Shown here: positions 46,553 to 55,638 of the stretch, one piece after another
How positions within the stretch are numbered: position 1 is the first letter of the stretch
Layout: each line of letters starts with the position of its first letter
Assembly (NCBI RefSeq): GCF_016758175.1
Contig: NZ_QYAB01000001.1
Coordinates: 797,256-861,255 of the forward strand
Direction of reading: 5' to 3'
Source of the DNA: Leucobacter zeae
GTDB taxonomy: Bacteria; Actinomycetota; Actinomycetes; Actinomycetales; Microbacteriaceae
DNA length: 64,000 nt
The notes under the pieces: model-generated
What the model saw: the letters and a program-made list of their open reading frames with translations, nothing else
Database searches by the model: none
Told to the model about the DNA's origin: nothing
Translations under genes and position numbers: made by a program

Positions 46553-47057
46553 GCTCGAGCGCAGCAATCCGCTCGGGACCGCGGCTGCGGCGGCCATCGG
46601 AGTGGCGGTCGGCCTGATCCTGCAGTTCGGGCTCTCGTCGCGCGGCATGCCGACGCTCGTCCCCCCGCTCACGCTGCCGACCTCGCTCGTCCTGATCGCG
46701 GGCGCCCTGCTCGTACTCGGCCTGCGGCTGCGTCGCCTCGTGCGCACGCGTCCGGGAGCGGTGAACCCGTTCCAGGCCGTCCGCCTGCTCGCCGCGGCCC
46801 GCGCGGCGCAGATCGTCGGCGCGCTGCTCGGCGGATTCGGCGGAGGACTCGCGCTCAGCCTCGTCGGGCGCAGCGTCCCCGCCCCCTCGAGCACCTGGCT
46901 GCCGATGCTGCTCGCGGTCGCCGGCGGCGCGATCCTGGTCGCCTGCGCGGCCGTCACCGAGCACCTCTGCCGGGTGCCGCCGGGCGACGACCCCGAGACG
47001 GGAGCGGACGAGACGGAACCCGGTCCGGCCGATCAGGCGGCCTACCGGAAGCCCTGA
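46545..47057 (+). CDS. DUF3180 membrane protein
   Basis: This 170-aa membrane protein is conserved next to folK in actinobacteria. It has four helices: about 9-30, 44-60, 83-102 and 116-135. The Arg-rich loop after the second helix (LRLRRLVRTRPG) suggests a cytosolic orientation. The C-terminal tail is acidic. Its function is not known to me. The start overlaps the folK stop by eight bases. Confidence 0.85.
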   Translation: MPRLERSNPLGTAAAAAIGVAVGLILQFGLSSRGMPTLVPPLTLPTSLVLIAGALLVLGLRLRRLVRTRPGAVNPFQAVRLLAAARAAQIVGALLGGFGGGLALSLVGRSVPAPSSTWLPMLLAVAGGAILVACAAVTEHLCRVPPGDDPETGADETEPGPADQAAYRKP

Positions 47058-47088
47058 CCCCCGAACCGGGCATCGTTATGCTGGGGGC

Positions 47089-47664
47089 GTGACCATGGAG
47101 CAACCCGGCCCGGAAGCGGCCGCCCAGAACCCCGCCCTCCCGCGCACGAGCGAGCCGGCGGCGGTTCCGCCGCGGGCGGACTGGCCGAACGGATCGACCG
47201 AGTGGCACCGGGTCTCGTCGAAGTACGCCTGGGCCGACCTCGTGCTCAACCTGATCATGGTGCTCGTCGCGGCGGCGGCGCTCGTCGTGCTGCTCGTCGT
47301 GGCCCCCGACGACGTGCCGCTGCTCCCCAAGGCAGCGGTCGCCGTCGTCGGAGCCGCGCTGCTCGTGAACGCGCTGCTGGCCTTCCGGCGGGTCCGCGCG
47401 ATCGGGTACGTCCTGCGCGAGGACGACCTGCTGTTCCGGCGGGGGATCATGTTCGAGCGCGTCATCGCCGTGCCCTACGGCCGCCTGCAGCTCGTCGACG
47501 TGTCGCGCGGGCCCCTGCTGCGCGCGCTGGGCCTCTCGACCCTGAAATTCGTCACGGCTTCGGCGGCGACCGGCGTCAACCTCCCCGGTCTGCCCGAGGC
47601 GGAGGCGGAGGCGCTGCGCGATCGGCTCGTCGAGCTGGCGGAGACCCGGAGGTCGGGCCTGTGA
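47089..47664 (+). CDS. bPH2 (YdbS-like) membrane PH-domain protein
   Basis: This 191-aa protein has a short acidic/proline N-terminal tail, two membrane helices (about 48-68 and 78-96) and one bacterial PH-2 domain with DLLFRRGIMFERVIAVPYGRLQLVDVSRGPLLRALGL. The last phrase is the family mark of YdbS-type proteins. GTG and ATG starts two codons apart are both possible. The gene overlaps the next, a larger protein of the same family, so the two likely work together. In Bacillus, YdbS and YdbT affect resistance to some antimicrobial peptides. Confidence 0.85.
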   Translation: MTMEQPGPEAAAQNPALPRTSEPAAVPPRADWPNGSTEWHRVSSKYAWADLVLNLIMVLVAAAALVVLLVVAPDDVPLLPKAAVAVVGAALLVNALLAFRRVRAIGYVLREDDLLFRRGIMFERVIAVPYGRLQLVDVSRGPLLRALGLSTLKFVTASAATGVNLPGLPEAEAEALRDRLVELAETRRSGL

Positions 47665-49352
47665 CCGACCCGGTCGCGCCGTCCGGGCCCGTCCCCGGCG
47701 CTCCCGCGGGCGACTCCGCGCTCCCGGGCACCCCCGACGCCGAGGGGTGGCGCCGGCTCCACCCGCTGTCGCCGCTCCTGCGCGGCGGGCTGTTCCTCCT
47801 CGTGATCACCGGCATCGTCATCGCGAACTTCCGCGACCGGCTCGTGGAGCTCGTCGTCGCCGACCAGTTCGACGGTGCGGACGTCGACGTCTCGACGGAC
47901 GGCGGGATCACCGACCTCATCGACTACCTGGTCGCGGAGGGGCTGCTGCTCATCGCGATCGGTGCGCTCCTCGCCATCATCGTGCTCGTCGTCGTGATCT
48001 CCTGGATCTCGTGGCGGTTCGCCACCTACCGCATCTCGGACGAGGCGGTCGAGGTCCGTCGCGGCGTGCTCTTCCGCAATCACCGGCGTGCGCCGCTCGA
48101 GCGCATCCAGGGCGTCAACCTGCAGCGTTCGCTGTTCGCCCGCGTGCTCGGACTCACGAAGATCGAGGTGCTCACCGCCGGACAGGGCGGCAAGCTCGAG
48201 CTCTCCTATCTCGGGTACCGGGATGCGAAGACCGTGCGCGAGCAGATCCTGCGCACGGCCTCTCGGAAGCAGCGGGGCGGGAGCGTGCAGGATCAGCCGC
48301 TCGTCGCGGGCGGCGCGCTCCCGGGCGGGGTCGACGTCGCGGCCGGAGCGGAGCGGCCGCCCGCGCCCGTCGGGTACGACGGGTACGTGCACCCGGCCTC
48401 GAGCGATCCGCTCACCGACCGCGTGCTCGACTTCGCGGACGCCGACGTCGACGCGCAGGCCCTGCAGGAGCGCACGCTCGTGAAGGTCCCGGTCGGTCGG
48501 CTCGTCCTCTCGATCGCGCTCAGCTGGGAGTCGATCATCCCGATCCTCCTGATCGCGGCCGCGATCGTCAGCAGCATCGTCTGGGAGGCGTCGATCGCGT
48601 TCGCGATCGTGCCGCTCGTGCTCGCCTTCGGCGGCATCGTCTTCTCCCGGTTCAACAAGGGCTTCCAGTTCACGCTCTCGCGCGGGCGGGACGCCGTGCG
48701 GATCGGGGCCGGCCTCACCGCGACGCTGACCGAATCGATCCCGTTCGGCCGCATCCACGCGGTCGAGGCGACGCAGCCGCTGCTCTGGCGGCCGCTCGGC
48801 TGGTGGCGCGTCCGGGTGACGACCGCGGGGCACTCGCTCGCGCAGGGCGGGCAGAACGCGATGCAGAACATCGTGCTTCCGGTCGGACTGGAGTCCGACG
48901 TGCTGCGGGTGATCGATACGCTCCTGCCGGGGACGAGCGAGACCGAGGCTGAGATGGAGGAGCTGCGAGACGCGCTCGCGGGTCCGGGGGCCGGGTTCGT
49001 CGGTGCGGGACGGGGCGCGGCCTGGGTCCTGTGGTGGGGCCGTCGTCGGGCCGGAGTCCGGATCGCGGATGCGGATGCGCCGGAGGCGACGCTCCGCATC
49101 CGCCGCGGCGCGCTCGTCCGGTCGCTCGCGATCATGCCCATCGTGCGCTCCCAGTCGATCCAGCTCAGGCGCCCGCTGGTCCACCGCATGCTCGGGCTCG
49201 CCTCCGTGCAGGCCCACACCGTGCTCGGGCCGATCCGGGTCGAGATGCGCGGGATCGACCTCGACCGCGCCCGCGCGGTGTTCGACGAGCTCGCCGAGAC
49301 GGCCCTGCGCGTGCAGGCGAACGACGGCGCGTCCCCCGGAGCCGAGCGGTGA
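47661..49352 (+). CDS. bPH2 (YdbT-like) membrane protein with repeated PH domains
   Basis: This 563-aa membrane protein has three PH-2 units: one after the first two helices (RISDEAVEVRRGVLFRNHRRAPLERIQGVNLQ near residue 140), one after helices at about 275-330 (RIGAGLTATLTESIPFGRIHAVEATQ), and a third near 475 (LRIRRGALVRSLAIMPIVRSQSIQL). This is the usual layout of YdbT-like proteins. The GTG overlaps the upstream stop. The exact function of this conserved actinobacterial pair next to folate genes is unknown. Confidence 0.85.
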   Translation: MTDPVAPSGPVPGAPAGDSALPGTPDAEGWRRLHPLSPLLRGGLFLLVITGIVIANFRDRLVELVVADQFDGADVDVSTDGGITDLIDYLVAEGLLLIAIGALLAIIVLVVVISWISWRFATYRISDEAVEVRRGVLFRNHRRAPLERIQGVNLQRSLFARVLGLTKIEVLTAGQGGKLELSYLGYRDAKTVREQILRTASRKQRGGSVQDQPLVAGGALPGGVDVAAGAERPPAPVGYDGYVHPASSDPLTDRVLDFADADVDAQALQERTLVKVPVGRLVLSIALSWESIIPILLIAAAIVSSIVWEASIAFAIVPLVLAFGGIVFSRFNKGFQFTLSRGRDAVRIGAGLTATLTESIPFGRIHAVEATQPLLWRPLGWWRVRVTTAGHSLAQGGQNAMQNIVLPVGLESDVLRVIDTLLPGTSETEAEMEELRDALAGPGAGFVGAGRGAAWVLWWGRRRAGVRIADADAPEATLRIRRGALVRSLAIMPIVRSQSIQLRRPLVHRMLGLASVQAHTVLGPIRVEMRGIDLDRARAVFDELAETALRVQANDGASPGAER

Positions 49353-50098
49353 CCGTCGGCGCCGGGGAGTCCCGGCTCGGCGTCGGAGTGGTCGGCGCCG
49401 GTCGCGTCGGCCCCGTCCTCGCGCGGGCGCTCGCGGGCGCCGGGCACGCGATCACCGGCATCTCGGCGATCAGCGAGGCGAGCCGCGAGCGCGCCGAGAG
49501 CATGCTGCCGGGCGTCCCCGTCCTCGACGTCGCCGAGGTGGTGCGCCGGTCGGAGCTCGTGCTCTTCGCGATCCCCGGCTCCGAGCTTCCCGCGCTCGTC
49601 GCGGGCCTCGCGCAGACCGGAGCCTGGCAGCCGGGGCAGCTCGCGATCCACACGGCGCCCGAGCACGGCATCGCGGTCTTCGCCCCGGCGCTCGCCCAGG
49701 GCGTCATCCCGCTCGCGCTGCACCCGGCGATGGTCTTCACCGGGACGAGCCTCGACCTGCACCGGCTCGTCGGGGCCACCGTCGCGGTCACGGCCCCGGC
49801 CCCCGTGCTCCCGATCGGTCAGGCGCTGGCCGTCGAGATGGGCGCCGAGCCCGTCATCGTGCGCGAGCAGGATCGGCCGGGCTACGCGGACGCCGTCGCC
49901 GCTGCGGACGAGCTCTCCCGCGCCGTGGTGCGTCAGGCGGTCGGCTCCCTCCGCGAGTTGGGGATCGCGCGCGCCGACCGCATCGTGGGCGGGATCGTAC
50001 GGGCGGCGATCGACGAGGAGCTGGTCTCCTCGGAGGGGGCGGAGCCGGACGGCCCGTATCCCGACGACGCTGCCGAGGGCGAGGCGACCGGCGGGTAG
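49349..50098 (+). CDS. DUF2520 Rossmann-like NADP-binding protein
   Basis: This 249-aa protein starts with a Rossmann segment LGVGVVGAGRVGPVLARALAGAGH, followed by a DUF2520 domain with LALHPAMVFTG near residue 120. Related proteins are encoded next to panC in many actinobacteria and Bacteroidetes; here panC is absent and lysS follows. It overlaps the PH-domain gene by four bases (GTGA). The C-terminal 25 residues are Glu/Asp/Ala-rich. Family members are thought to be reductases, without a proven substrate. Confidence 0.85.
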   Translation: MTVGAGESRLGVGVVGAGRVGPVLARALAGAGHAITGISAISEASRERAESMLPGVPVLDVAEVVRRSELVLFAIPGSELPALVAGLAQTGAWQPGQLAIHTAPEHGIAVFAPALAQGVIPLALHPAMVFTGTSLDLHRLVGATVAVTAPAPVLPIGQALAVEMGAEPVIVREQDRPGYADAVAAADELSRAVVRQAVGSLRELGIARADRIVGGIVRAAIDEELVSSEGAEPDGPYPDDAAEGEATGG

Positions 50099-50164
50099 GA
50101 TGGAACGATGCGCCCGAGCTCACCTCGGCGCGCGCCGGCAGAAGACCTGGAGGACCACGCCCCG

Positions 50165-51706
50165 ATGAGCGAGCAGACCGCACCCGAGACCGCAGCCGCT
50201 GCGAACGCCGAGGAGATCTTCGAGCAGAAGCGGGTGCGGCTCGAGAAGCGCGAGAAGCTCAACGCCCAGGGCGACCTCGGCGGCGGCGCCTACCCCGTGG
50301 CCGTCCCCGTCACGTCGACCATCCCGCAGATCCGCGCGCAGTGGGGCCACCTCGAGGAGACGCCCGACACGGCTTCGGGCGAGACCGCGGGGATCGCCGG
50401 CCGCGTCGTGTTCCAGCGCAACACCGGCAAGCTCTGCTTCGCATCGCTGCAGTCGGGCGACGGCACCCGGATCCAGGCCATGATCAGCCTCGCCGGCGTC
50501 GGCGAGGAGTCGCTCGCGGCCTACAAGGAGCTCGTCGATCTCGGCGATCACCTCTTCGTGAGCGGCGAGGTCATCTCGAGCCGCCGCGGCGAGCTCTCGA
50601 TCATGGTGCAGGAGTGGCAGATCGCCGCGAAGGCGCTCGCCCCGCTGCCGAACATGTACGCCGAGCTGAACGAGGAGACGCGCGTGCGTCAGCGCTACCT
50701 CGACCTCATCCAGCGCGAGCAGGCCAGGCGCAACGTGCTGACCCGCGCCCGCACGATGGCCAGCCTGCGCCAGACGTTCGCCGACCGCGGGTTCGTCGAG
50801 GTGGAGACTCCGATGCTCCAGACGATGCACGGCGGCGCGTCGGCCCGGCCCTTCGTCACGCACTCGAACGCGTTCGACACCGAGCTGTTCCTGCGCATCG
50901 CGCCTGAGCTCTACCTCAAGCGCGCTGCGGTGGGCGGCATGGAGCGCGTCTTCGAGATCAACCGCAACTTCCGCAACGAGGGCGCCGACTCGACGCACAG
51001 CCCCGAGTTCGCGATGCTCGAGTCGTACCAGGCGTACACGGACTACCACGGCATCGCCGACCTGACCCAGGCGCTCGTGCAGAACGCCGCGCTCGCCGCG
51101 AACGTCGGCACCGACCGCGAGGGCACGCACGTCGTGGAGTGGGCCGACGGCACGCTCTTCGACCTCGGCGGCGAGTGGGACCGGATCTCGATGTACGGCT
51201 CGCTCTCCGAGGCGTCCGGCCGCGAGATCACCCCCGAGACCTCCGTGGACGAGCTGCAGGCGCTCGCGGACGCCGGGGGCGTCGAGGTGCACCTGCCCAA
51301 CCACGGCAAGCTCGTCGAGGAGCTCTGGGAGCACTTCGTCATCGACTCGCTGTCCCGTCCGACCTTCGTCATGGACTTCCCCGTCGAGACGAGCCCGCTC
51401 ACGCGCCACCACCGCTCGATCCCCGGTGTCGTCGAGAAGTGGGACCTCTACATCCGCGGCTTCGAGCTCGCGACCGGCTACTCCGAGCTCGTCGACCCCG
51501 TCGTGCAGCGCGAGCGCTTCGTGCAGCAGGCCGCCGAGGGGGCCCGCGGCGACGACGAGGCGATGCCCGTCGATGAGGAGTTCCTGCGGGCGCTCGAGCA
51601 CGGCATGCCCCCGTCGGGCGGCATGGGCATGGGCATGGACCGGCTCCTCATGGCGCTGACGGGCCTCGGGATCCGCGAGACGATTCTCTTCCCGCTCGTG
51701 AAGTGA
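50165..51706 (+). CDS. lysS: Lysyl-tRNA synthetase, class II
   Basis: This 513-aa enzyme charges tRNA-Lys. Motif 2 contains the catalytic [23 protein letters not shown], and motif 3 is the terminal [13 protein letters not shown]. The N-terminal OB fold binds the anticodon. GGAGG ten bases upstream supports the ATG; an earlier in-frame ATG would add 19 residues without a better site. Two terminator-like repeats follow the stop. Confidence 0.97.
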   Translation: MSEQTAPETAAAANAEEIFEQKRVRLEKREKLNAQGDLGGGAYPVAVPVTSTIPQIRAQWGHLEETPDTASGETAGIAGRVVFQRNTGKLCFASLQSGDGTRIQAMISLAGVGEESLAAYKELVDLGDHLFVSGEVISSRRGELSIMVQEWQIAAKALAPLPNMYAELNEETRVRQRYLDLIQREQARRNVLTRARTMASLRQTFADRGFVEVETPMLQTMHGGASARPFVTHSNAFDTELFLRIAPELYLKRAAVGGMERVFEINRNFRNEGADSTHSPEFAMLESYQAYTDYHGIADLTQALVQNAALAANVGTDREGTHVVEWADGTLFDLGGEWDRISMYGSLSEASGREITPETSVDELQALADAGGVEVHLPNHGKLVEELWEHFVIDSLSRPTFVMDFPVETSPLTRHHRSIPGVVEKWDLYIRGFELATGYSELVDPVVQRERFVQQAAEGARGDDEAMPVDEEFLRALEHGMPPSGGMGMGMDRLLMALTGLGIRETILFPLVK

Positions 51707-51732
51707 CGACCGCGAGCGCGGCGAGCGGTCGT
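51706..51732 (+). terminator. Hairpin after lysS
   Basis: ACGACCGC / GCGGTCGT forms an 8-bp stem with an 11-nt loop directly after the stop codon. It abuts the dispersed palindrome that follows. Confidence 0.5.
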
Positions 51733-51765
51733 CATCCTGCGCGAGCGGAGCGAGTCGCAGGATCC
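51731..51765. repeat. Copy of the dispersed ATCCTGCG palindrome
   Basis: GTCATCCTGCGCGAGC... ends in GTCGCAGGATCC, the same palindrome as at 36.7 and 39.4 kb. It lies between lysS and a 59-aa gene. Confidence 0.8.
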
Positions 51766-51821
51766 TCCCGTCCCCGCGATCCCAGGATTCCCGCGGGGAC
51801 GGGAGGTAGACTCGGATCACT

Positions 51822-52001
51822 ATGGACAACTGGTGGATGAACGCGGTGTGGTCGCTGACCCCGACCGTGCTGATCGGGCTCTTCTTCTGGCTCGTGCTGC
51901 GGCTGATCCTCCGCGCGGACCGCACGGAGCGCCGGATCTACCAGGAGATCGAGCAGGAGGAGCGCGCGAAGGCCGGACTGCCGGCACGCGACGACTCCTG
52001 A
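51822..52001 (+). CDS. 59-aa small membrane protein
   Basis: This protein of 59 residues starts MDNWWMNAVW and has one strongly hydrophobic helix (about 11-30, TPTVLIGLFFWLVLRLIL) followed by a charged amphipathic helix (RRIYQEIEQEERAKAG). The pattern of one N-terminal membrane segment and a Glu/Lys/Arg-rich cytosolic tail is clear coding structure. It lies between lysS and cardiolipin synthase. GGGAGG lies about 18 bases upstream. No function is known; it may assist a membrane partner. Confidence 0.65.
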   Translation: MDNWWMNAVWSLTPTVLIGLFFWLVLRLILRADRTERRIYQEIEQEERAKAGLPARDDS

Positions 52002-52068
52002 GCCCCGCTTCCCGGTACAGTGAATCGAACCGCACAGCCGTGCGGCGCGGATTCCGAACGGGGGAACT

Positions 52069-53547
52069 GTGGACCTGAGCTGGTTCCAGAGCAACTGGCC
52101 GATCTCGTGGACCCTGGTCTTCCTCATCATCGACTGGGTCGTCCGGGTCATCGCGCTCTTCGTCGTGCCGCGCAACCGCCGCCCGACGTCGGGAATGGCG
52201 TGGTTGATGGCCATCTTCCTCCTGCCCGTTCCGGGCCTGCTGCTCTTCCTGATCATCGGCAGCAACCGCCTGCCGAAGTCGCGGGTGCAGAAGCAGGAGG
52301 CGATCAACCAGATCGTCTCGAAGATCTCCGACCGCGAGCAGAACTTCGTGACTCCGGGTGCCGAGCTGTCCACCGGCCTCCGCAATGCGGTCAACCTGGG
52401 GCGCTCGCTCGGGGCCCAGCCCATGCTCCGGGGCAACACCGCGACCATCTGCATCGACTACGAGGCGTCCTTCGCCCAGATGGCGCAGGCGATCCGCGCG
52501 GCCCGTGAGTACGTGCACGTCGAGTTCTACATCCTCGTGCACGACGAGACGACGGACGGCGTCTTCCAAGCGATGCGCGAGGCCGTGCAGCGCGGCGTCG
52601 ACGTGCGCGTGCTGCTCGACCACGTCTCGGCCGTGCGCAACCCCGGCACGAAGCGCACCGCGCGCTTCCTCACCGAGCACGGCATCGACTGGGACTACAT
52701 GCTGCCGGTGCGCCCGTGGCGCGGCGAGTACCAGCGCCCCGACCTCCGCAACCATCGCAAACTGCTCGTGGTCGACGGGAACGTGGGCTTCATGGGCTCG
52801 CAGAACCTCGTCGATTCCAGCTACAACAAGCCGGCGAACCGCCGCCGCGGGCTGCACTGGAAGGACCTCATGGTGCGGGTCGAGGGGCCGATCGTGCTCG
52901 GCCTCGACGCCGTGTTCATGGGCGACTGGTACCTCGAGACCGGCGAGTACCTCGGCGACGGGTCCGAGGGGCAGTACGCGGTGGAGCAGCCGGGCGACCT
53001 GGACTGCCAGATCGTGCCGAGCGGCCCGGGATACGCCGGCGAGAACAACCTGCAGGTGTTCGTCGCGCTCATGTACACCGCGCAGCGGCGCATCAGCATC
53101 ACGAGCCCCTACTTCGTGCCGGACGGCTCGATCATGAACGCCATCCGCGCCGCGACCGGCCGCGGGGTCGACGTCGAGCTCTTCGTCTCGGAGACGGGGG
53201 ATCAGGCGGTCGTCTACCACGCCCAGCGCTCCTATTACGAGGAGCTGCTGCGCGCCGGCGTGCGCATCTGGATGTTCCGCCCGCCCTACATCCTGCACTC
53301 GAAGCACTTCTCGATCGATGACCAGGTCGCCGTGGTCGGCTCCTCGAACATGGATCAGCGCTCGTTCGGCCTGAACATGGAGATCTCCATGGTGGTGCAC
53401 GGCGGCGACTTCGTCGCAGAGCTCGACGAGGTGAACGACTACTACCGCGAGAACTCGCGCGAGCTGACGCTCGAGGAGTGGCTGAAGCAGCCCCTCCGAT
53501 CGCAGCTGCTCGACGGCCTCGCCCGCCTCACCTCAGCCCTGCAGTAA
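52069..53547 (+). CDS. cls: Cardiolipin synthase (phospholipase D family)
   Basis: This 492-aa membrane enzyme makes cardiolipin from phosphatidylglycerol. Two N-terminal helices (about 13-33 and 44-64) are followed by two HKD motifs: H229, K231 and D236, and H410, K412 and D417. SNMDQRSFGLNMEIS is the standard tail after the second motif. The GTG start follows a weak purine stretch. It sits 67 bases after the small membrane-protein gene and may be co-transcribed with it. Confidence 0.93.
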   Translation: MDLSWFQSNWPISWTLVFLIIDWVVRVIALFVVPRNRRPTSGMAWLMAIFLLPVPGLLLFLIIGSNRLPKSRVQKQEAINQIVSKISDREQNFVTPGAELSTGLRNAVNLGRSLGAQPMLRGNTATICIDYEASFAQMAQAIRAAREYVHVEFYILVHDETTDGVFQAMREAVQRGVDVRVLLDHVSAVRNPGTKRTARFLTEHGIDWDYMLPVRPWRGEYQRPDLRNHRKLLVVDGNVGFMGSQNLVDSSYNKPANRRRGLHWKDLMVRVEGPIVLGLDAVFMGDWYLETGEYLGDGSEGQYAVEQPGDLDCQIVPSGPGYAGENNLQVFVALMYTAQRRISITSPYFVPDGSIMNAIRAATGRGVDVELFVSETGDQAVVYHAQRSYYEELLRAGVRIWMFRPPYILHSKHFSIDDQVAVVGSSNMDQRSFGLNMEISMVVHGGDFVAELDEVNDYYRENSRELTLEEWLKQPLRSQLLDGLARLTSALQ

Positions 53548-53604
53548 CCGGGGCGGATCGGCCGGGGAATCCGCGGGTCGGGGCTGGATCCGCCGAAGAA
53601 ACGT

Positions 53605-53640
53605 GCACCGCCCCCCTGGGGTGCTGCGTCGTTTTGTGTT
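53605..53640 (+). terminator. Hairpin with T-rich tract after cls
   Basis: GCACC pairs with the 3' part of GGGGTGC, with an inner CCCC/GGGG pair, and the run GTTTTGTGTT follows. This is the closest to a classical terminator in the window. Confidence 0.5.
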
Positions 53641-53695
53641 TCGCGGATGATCATGCGACGATTCCTGCATACCGTACTCGACGGAAGGAAACGCA

Positions 53696-55618
53696 ATGGC
53701 GCGTCAGACATCCACTCCCTCGTCGCAGGGGTCAGCCACCCAGGAGAACGAGGGGGCTGCGGGCGCGGTTCCCGCGGTCGCCGAGGCCGAGCGGGCGACC
53801 TCGTCGCCCGCCTCCGCAGGCGCTTCGAGCGCTCCGTCGGCGTCCGGTCGCGCCGCTGCGAAGCCGGCGGCGAAATCCGCGGCGCGGAAGTCGTCGGCCG
53901 CGAAGCCGGCCTCGGGCACCCGGACGCGCGCGGCCGCGAAATCCGCCGTATCGGCGGTCGCGAAGTCGGCCGCGAAGGCGGCGCCCAAGAAGTCGGCGAA
54001 GCCTGCGGCGAAGGCCGAGCCCGCGAAGACCGAGGCACCGCAGGCCGCTGCGCCCGCCGCGGCAGCGGACGTCGCTCCGGTGAAGAAGAAGCCGATCGGC
54101 GCGCGGAAGCGTTCGTCGCGGAAGGAACCGAAGACGGGCCCCGTGACGATCGGCCGCAGCGGATTCACGAAGCTCAAGAACATCTCCGAGATCCGCCACT
54201 ACCTGCGCACGAGCGACACCCCGGTGTTCTTCGTCGGCGCGACGGCGTTCAACCTGCTCGGCCTCGACCGCTGGGTGCGCGGATTCTCGTACATCTCCTA
54301 CTACGACAGCTGGGACGGCACGCACCCGCGGGTCTTCACGCCGAGCGAGAAGCCCTACGTCGAGTTCGAGAGCGGCGAGGACATCAACAACTGGCTGCTG
54401 CGCAACCACGAGGTGCGGGCGCACATCGAGCGCAAGACCCCTGCGGGCCGTCGCCCCCAGATCGTCATGGTCTTCTTCGACGAGGAGACCGAGCGGATCT
54501 GCGAGGAGCTCGACTACGAGCTCATCCTGCCGAAGCACGCGCTGCGCGAGCGGCTCGACTCCAAGATTGTGACGACCCAGATCGCGGACTCCGTTGGCGT
54601 GCCGAGCGTGCCCAACATCCTGACCACGGTGGACGGCTGGGACGACCTCGTGCGGGCGACCAACCAGGCGAAGCTCGGCCAGGACCTCGTGATCCAGACC
54701 GCCTACGGCGATTCGGGGAAGACCACCTACTTCGTGACGAGCGAGGCGGAGTTCGCCGCGATCGCCGACGAGGTCACGGGCGTCGAGATCAAGGTCATGA
54801 AGCGGATCAACAACCGCCCCATCGCGATCGAGGCCGTGCTCACGCGCCACGGCACCGTCGTCGGCCCGTGCATGACCGAGATCACGGGCCACGCCGACCT
54901 CACGCCGTATCGCGGCGGCTGGGCGGGCAACGAGATGTTCCCGAACGTGCTCGACGACGACAGCCGCCACGAGGCCGTGAAGCTCGTGCGCAAGCTCGGC
55001 GATCGGCTCGGCAAAGAGGGATACCGCGGCTTCTTCGAGGTCGATGTGCTGCTCGACACCGACACGGGCGACGTCTACCTGGGCGAGCTGAATCCGCGCG
55101 TCAGCGGGGCCTCCGCGATCACGAACGTGACCGCGGGAGCGTACGCCGATGTGCCGCTCTTCGCGTTCCACCTGCTCGAGTACTCGGGCATCGACTTCGA
55201 GATCGACGTCGACGAGATCAACCGGCGCTGGGAGGAGCTCGCCTCGGAAGACGAGTGGAGCCACATGGTCATCAAGCACACCGTCGACAACGTGGAGCAC
55301 ATCGACACCGCTCCGCGCACGGGGCGCTACGTGCTCGACCACTACGGCAACCTCGTCTACGCGCAGGGCGACAACGACTGGCACCTGCTCTCCTCCGAGA
55401 CCGAGGCGTTCTACCTCCGCATCTACAAGGAGGGCGACTACCGCTGGAAGGGCGCGGACCTGGGCATCCTGGTCACGAAGGCGCACCTCGAGGCGAGCCA
55501 CGGCGGACTGACGCTCCACGCGAAGTACCTCATCGACGCGATCCGCAGCATGTACCGGGTCACGCAGATCGGTGCGGAGGAGCCCTCGCCGAAGCCGGCC
55601 CCGGCCAAGGGGAAGTAA
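53696..55618 (+). CDS. ATP-grasp protein with histone-like Lys/Ala-rich N-terminal tail
   Basis: This 640-aa protein has two parts. Residues about 30-140 are a low-complexity Ala/Lys/Pro/Ser tail like actinobacterial histone-like and DNA-binding tails. Residues about 150-620 are an ATP-grasp ligase of the biotin carboxylase-like group: YGDSGKTTYF at 337-346 (Gly-rich loop), GFFEVDVLLD and ELNPRVSGASA with E464, N466 and R468 in the metal/ATP site. A serine hydrolase gene follows after 20 bases. The reaction, probably carboxylate-amine ligation, and substrate are unknown. The tail could bind nucleic acid, polyphosphate or an acidic polymer. Confidence 0.75.
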   Translation: MARQTSTPSSQGSATQENEGAAGAVPAVAEAERATSSPASAGASSAPSASGRAAAKPAAKSAARKSSAAKPASGTRTRAAAKSAVSAVAKSAAKAAPKKSAKPAAKAEPAKTEAPQAAAPAAAADVAPVKKKPIGARKRSSRKEPKTGPVTIGRSGFTKLKNISEIRHYLRTSDTPVFFVGATAFNLLGLDRWVRGFSYISYYDSWDGTHPRVFTPSEKPYVEFESGEDINNWLLRNHEVRAHIERKTPAGRRPQIVMVFFDEETERICEELDYELILPKHALRERLDSKIVTTQIADSVGVPSVPNILTTVDGWDDLVRATNQAKLGQDLVIQTAYGDSGKTTYFVTSEAEFAAIADEVTGVEIKVMKRINNRPIAIEAVLTRHGTVVGPCMTEITGHADLTPYRGGWAGNEMFPNVLDDDSRHEAVKLVRKLGDRLGKEGYRGFFEVDVLLDTDTGDVYLGELNPRVSGASAITNVTAGAYADVPLFAFHLLEYSGIDFEIDVDEINRRWEELASEDEWSHMVIKHTVDNVEHIDTAPRTGRYVLDHYGNLVYAQGDNDWHLLSSETEAFYLRIYKEGDYRWKGADLGILVTKAHLEASHGGLTLHAKYLIDAIRSMYRVTQIGAEEPSPKPAPAKGK

Positions 55619-55638
55619 CGCGGTGTCATAATGAACGG

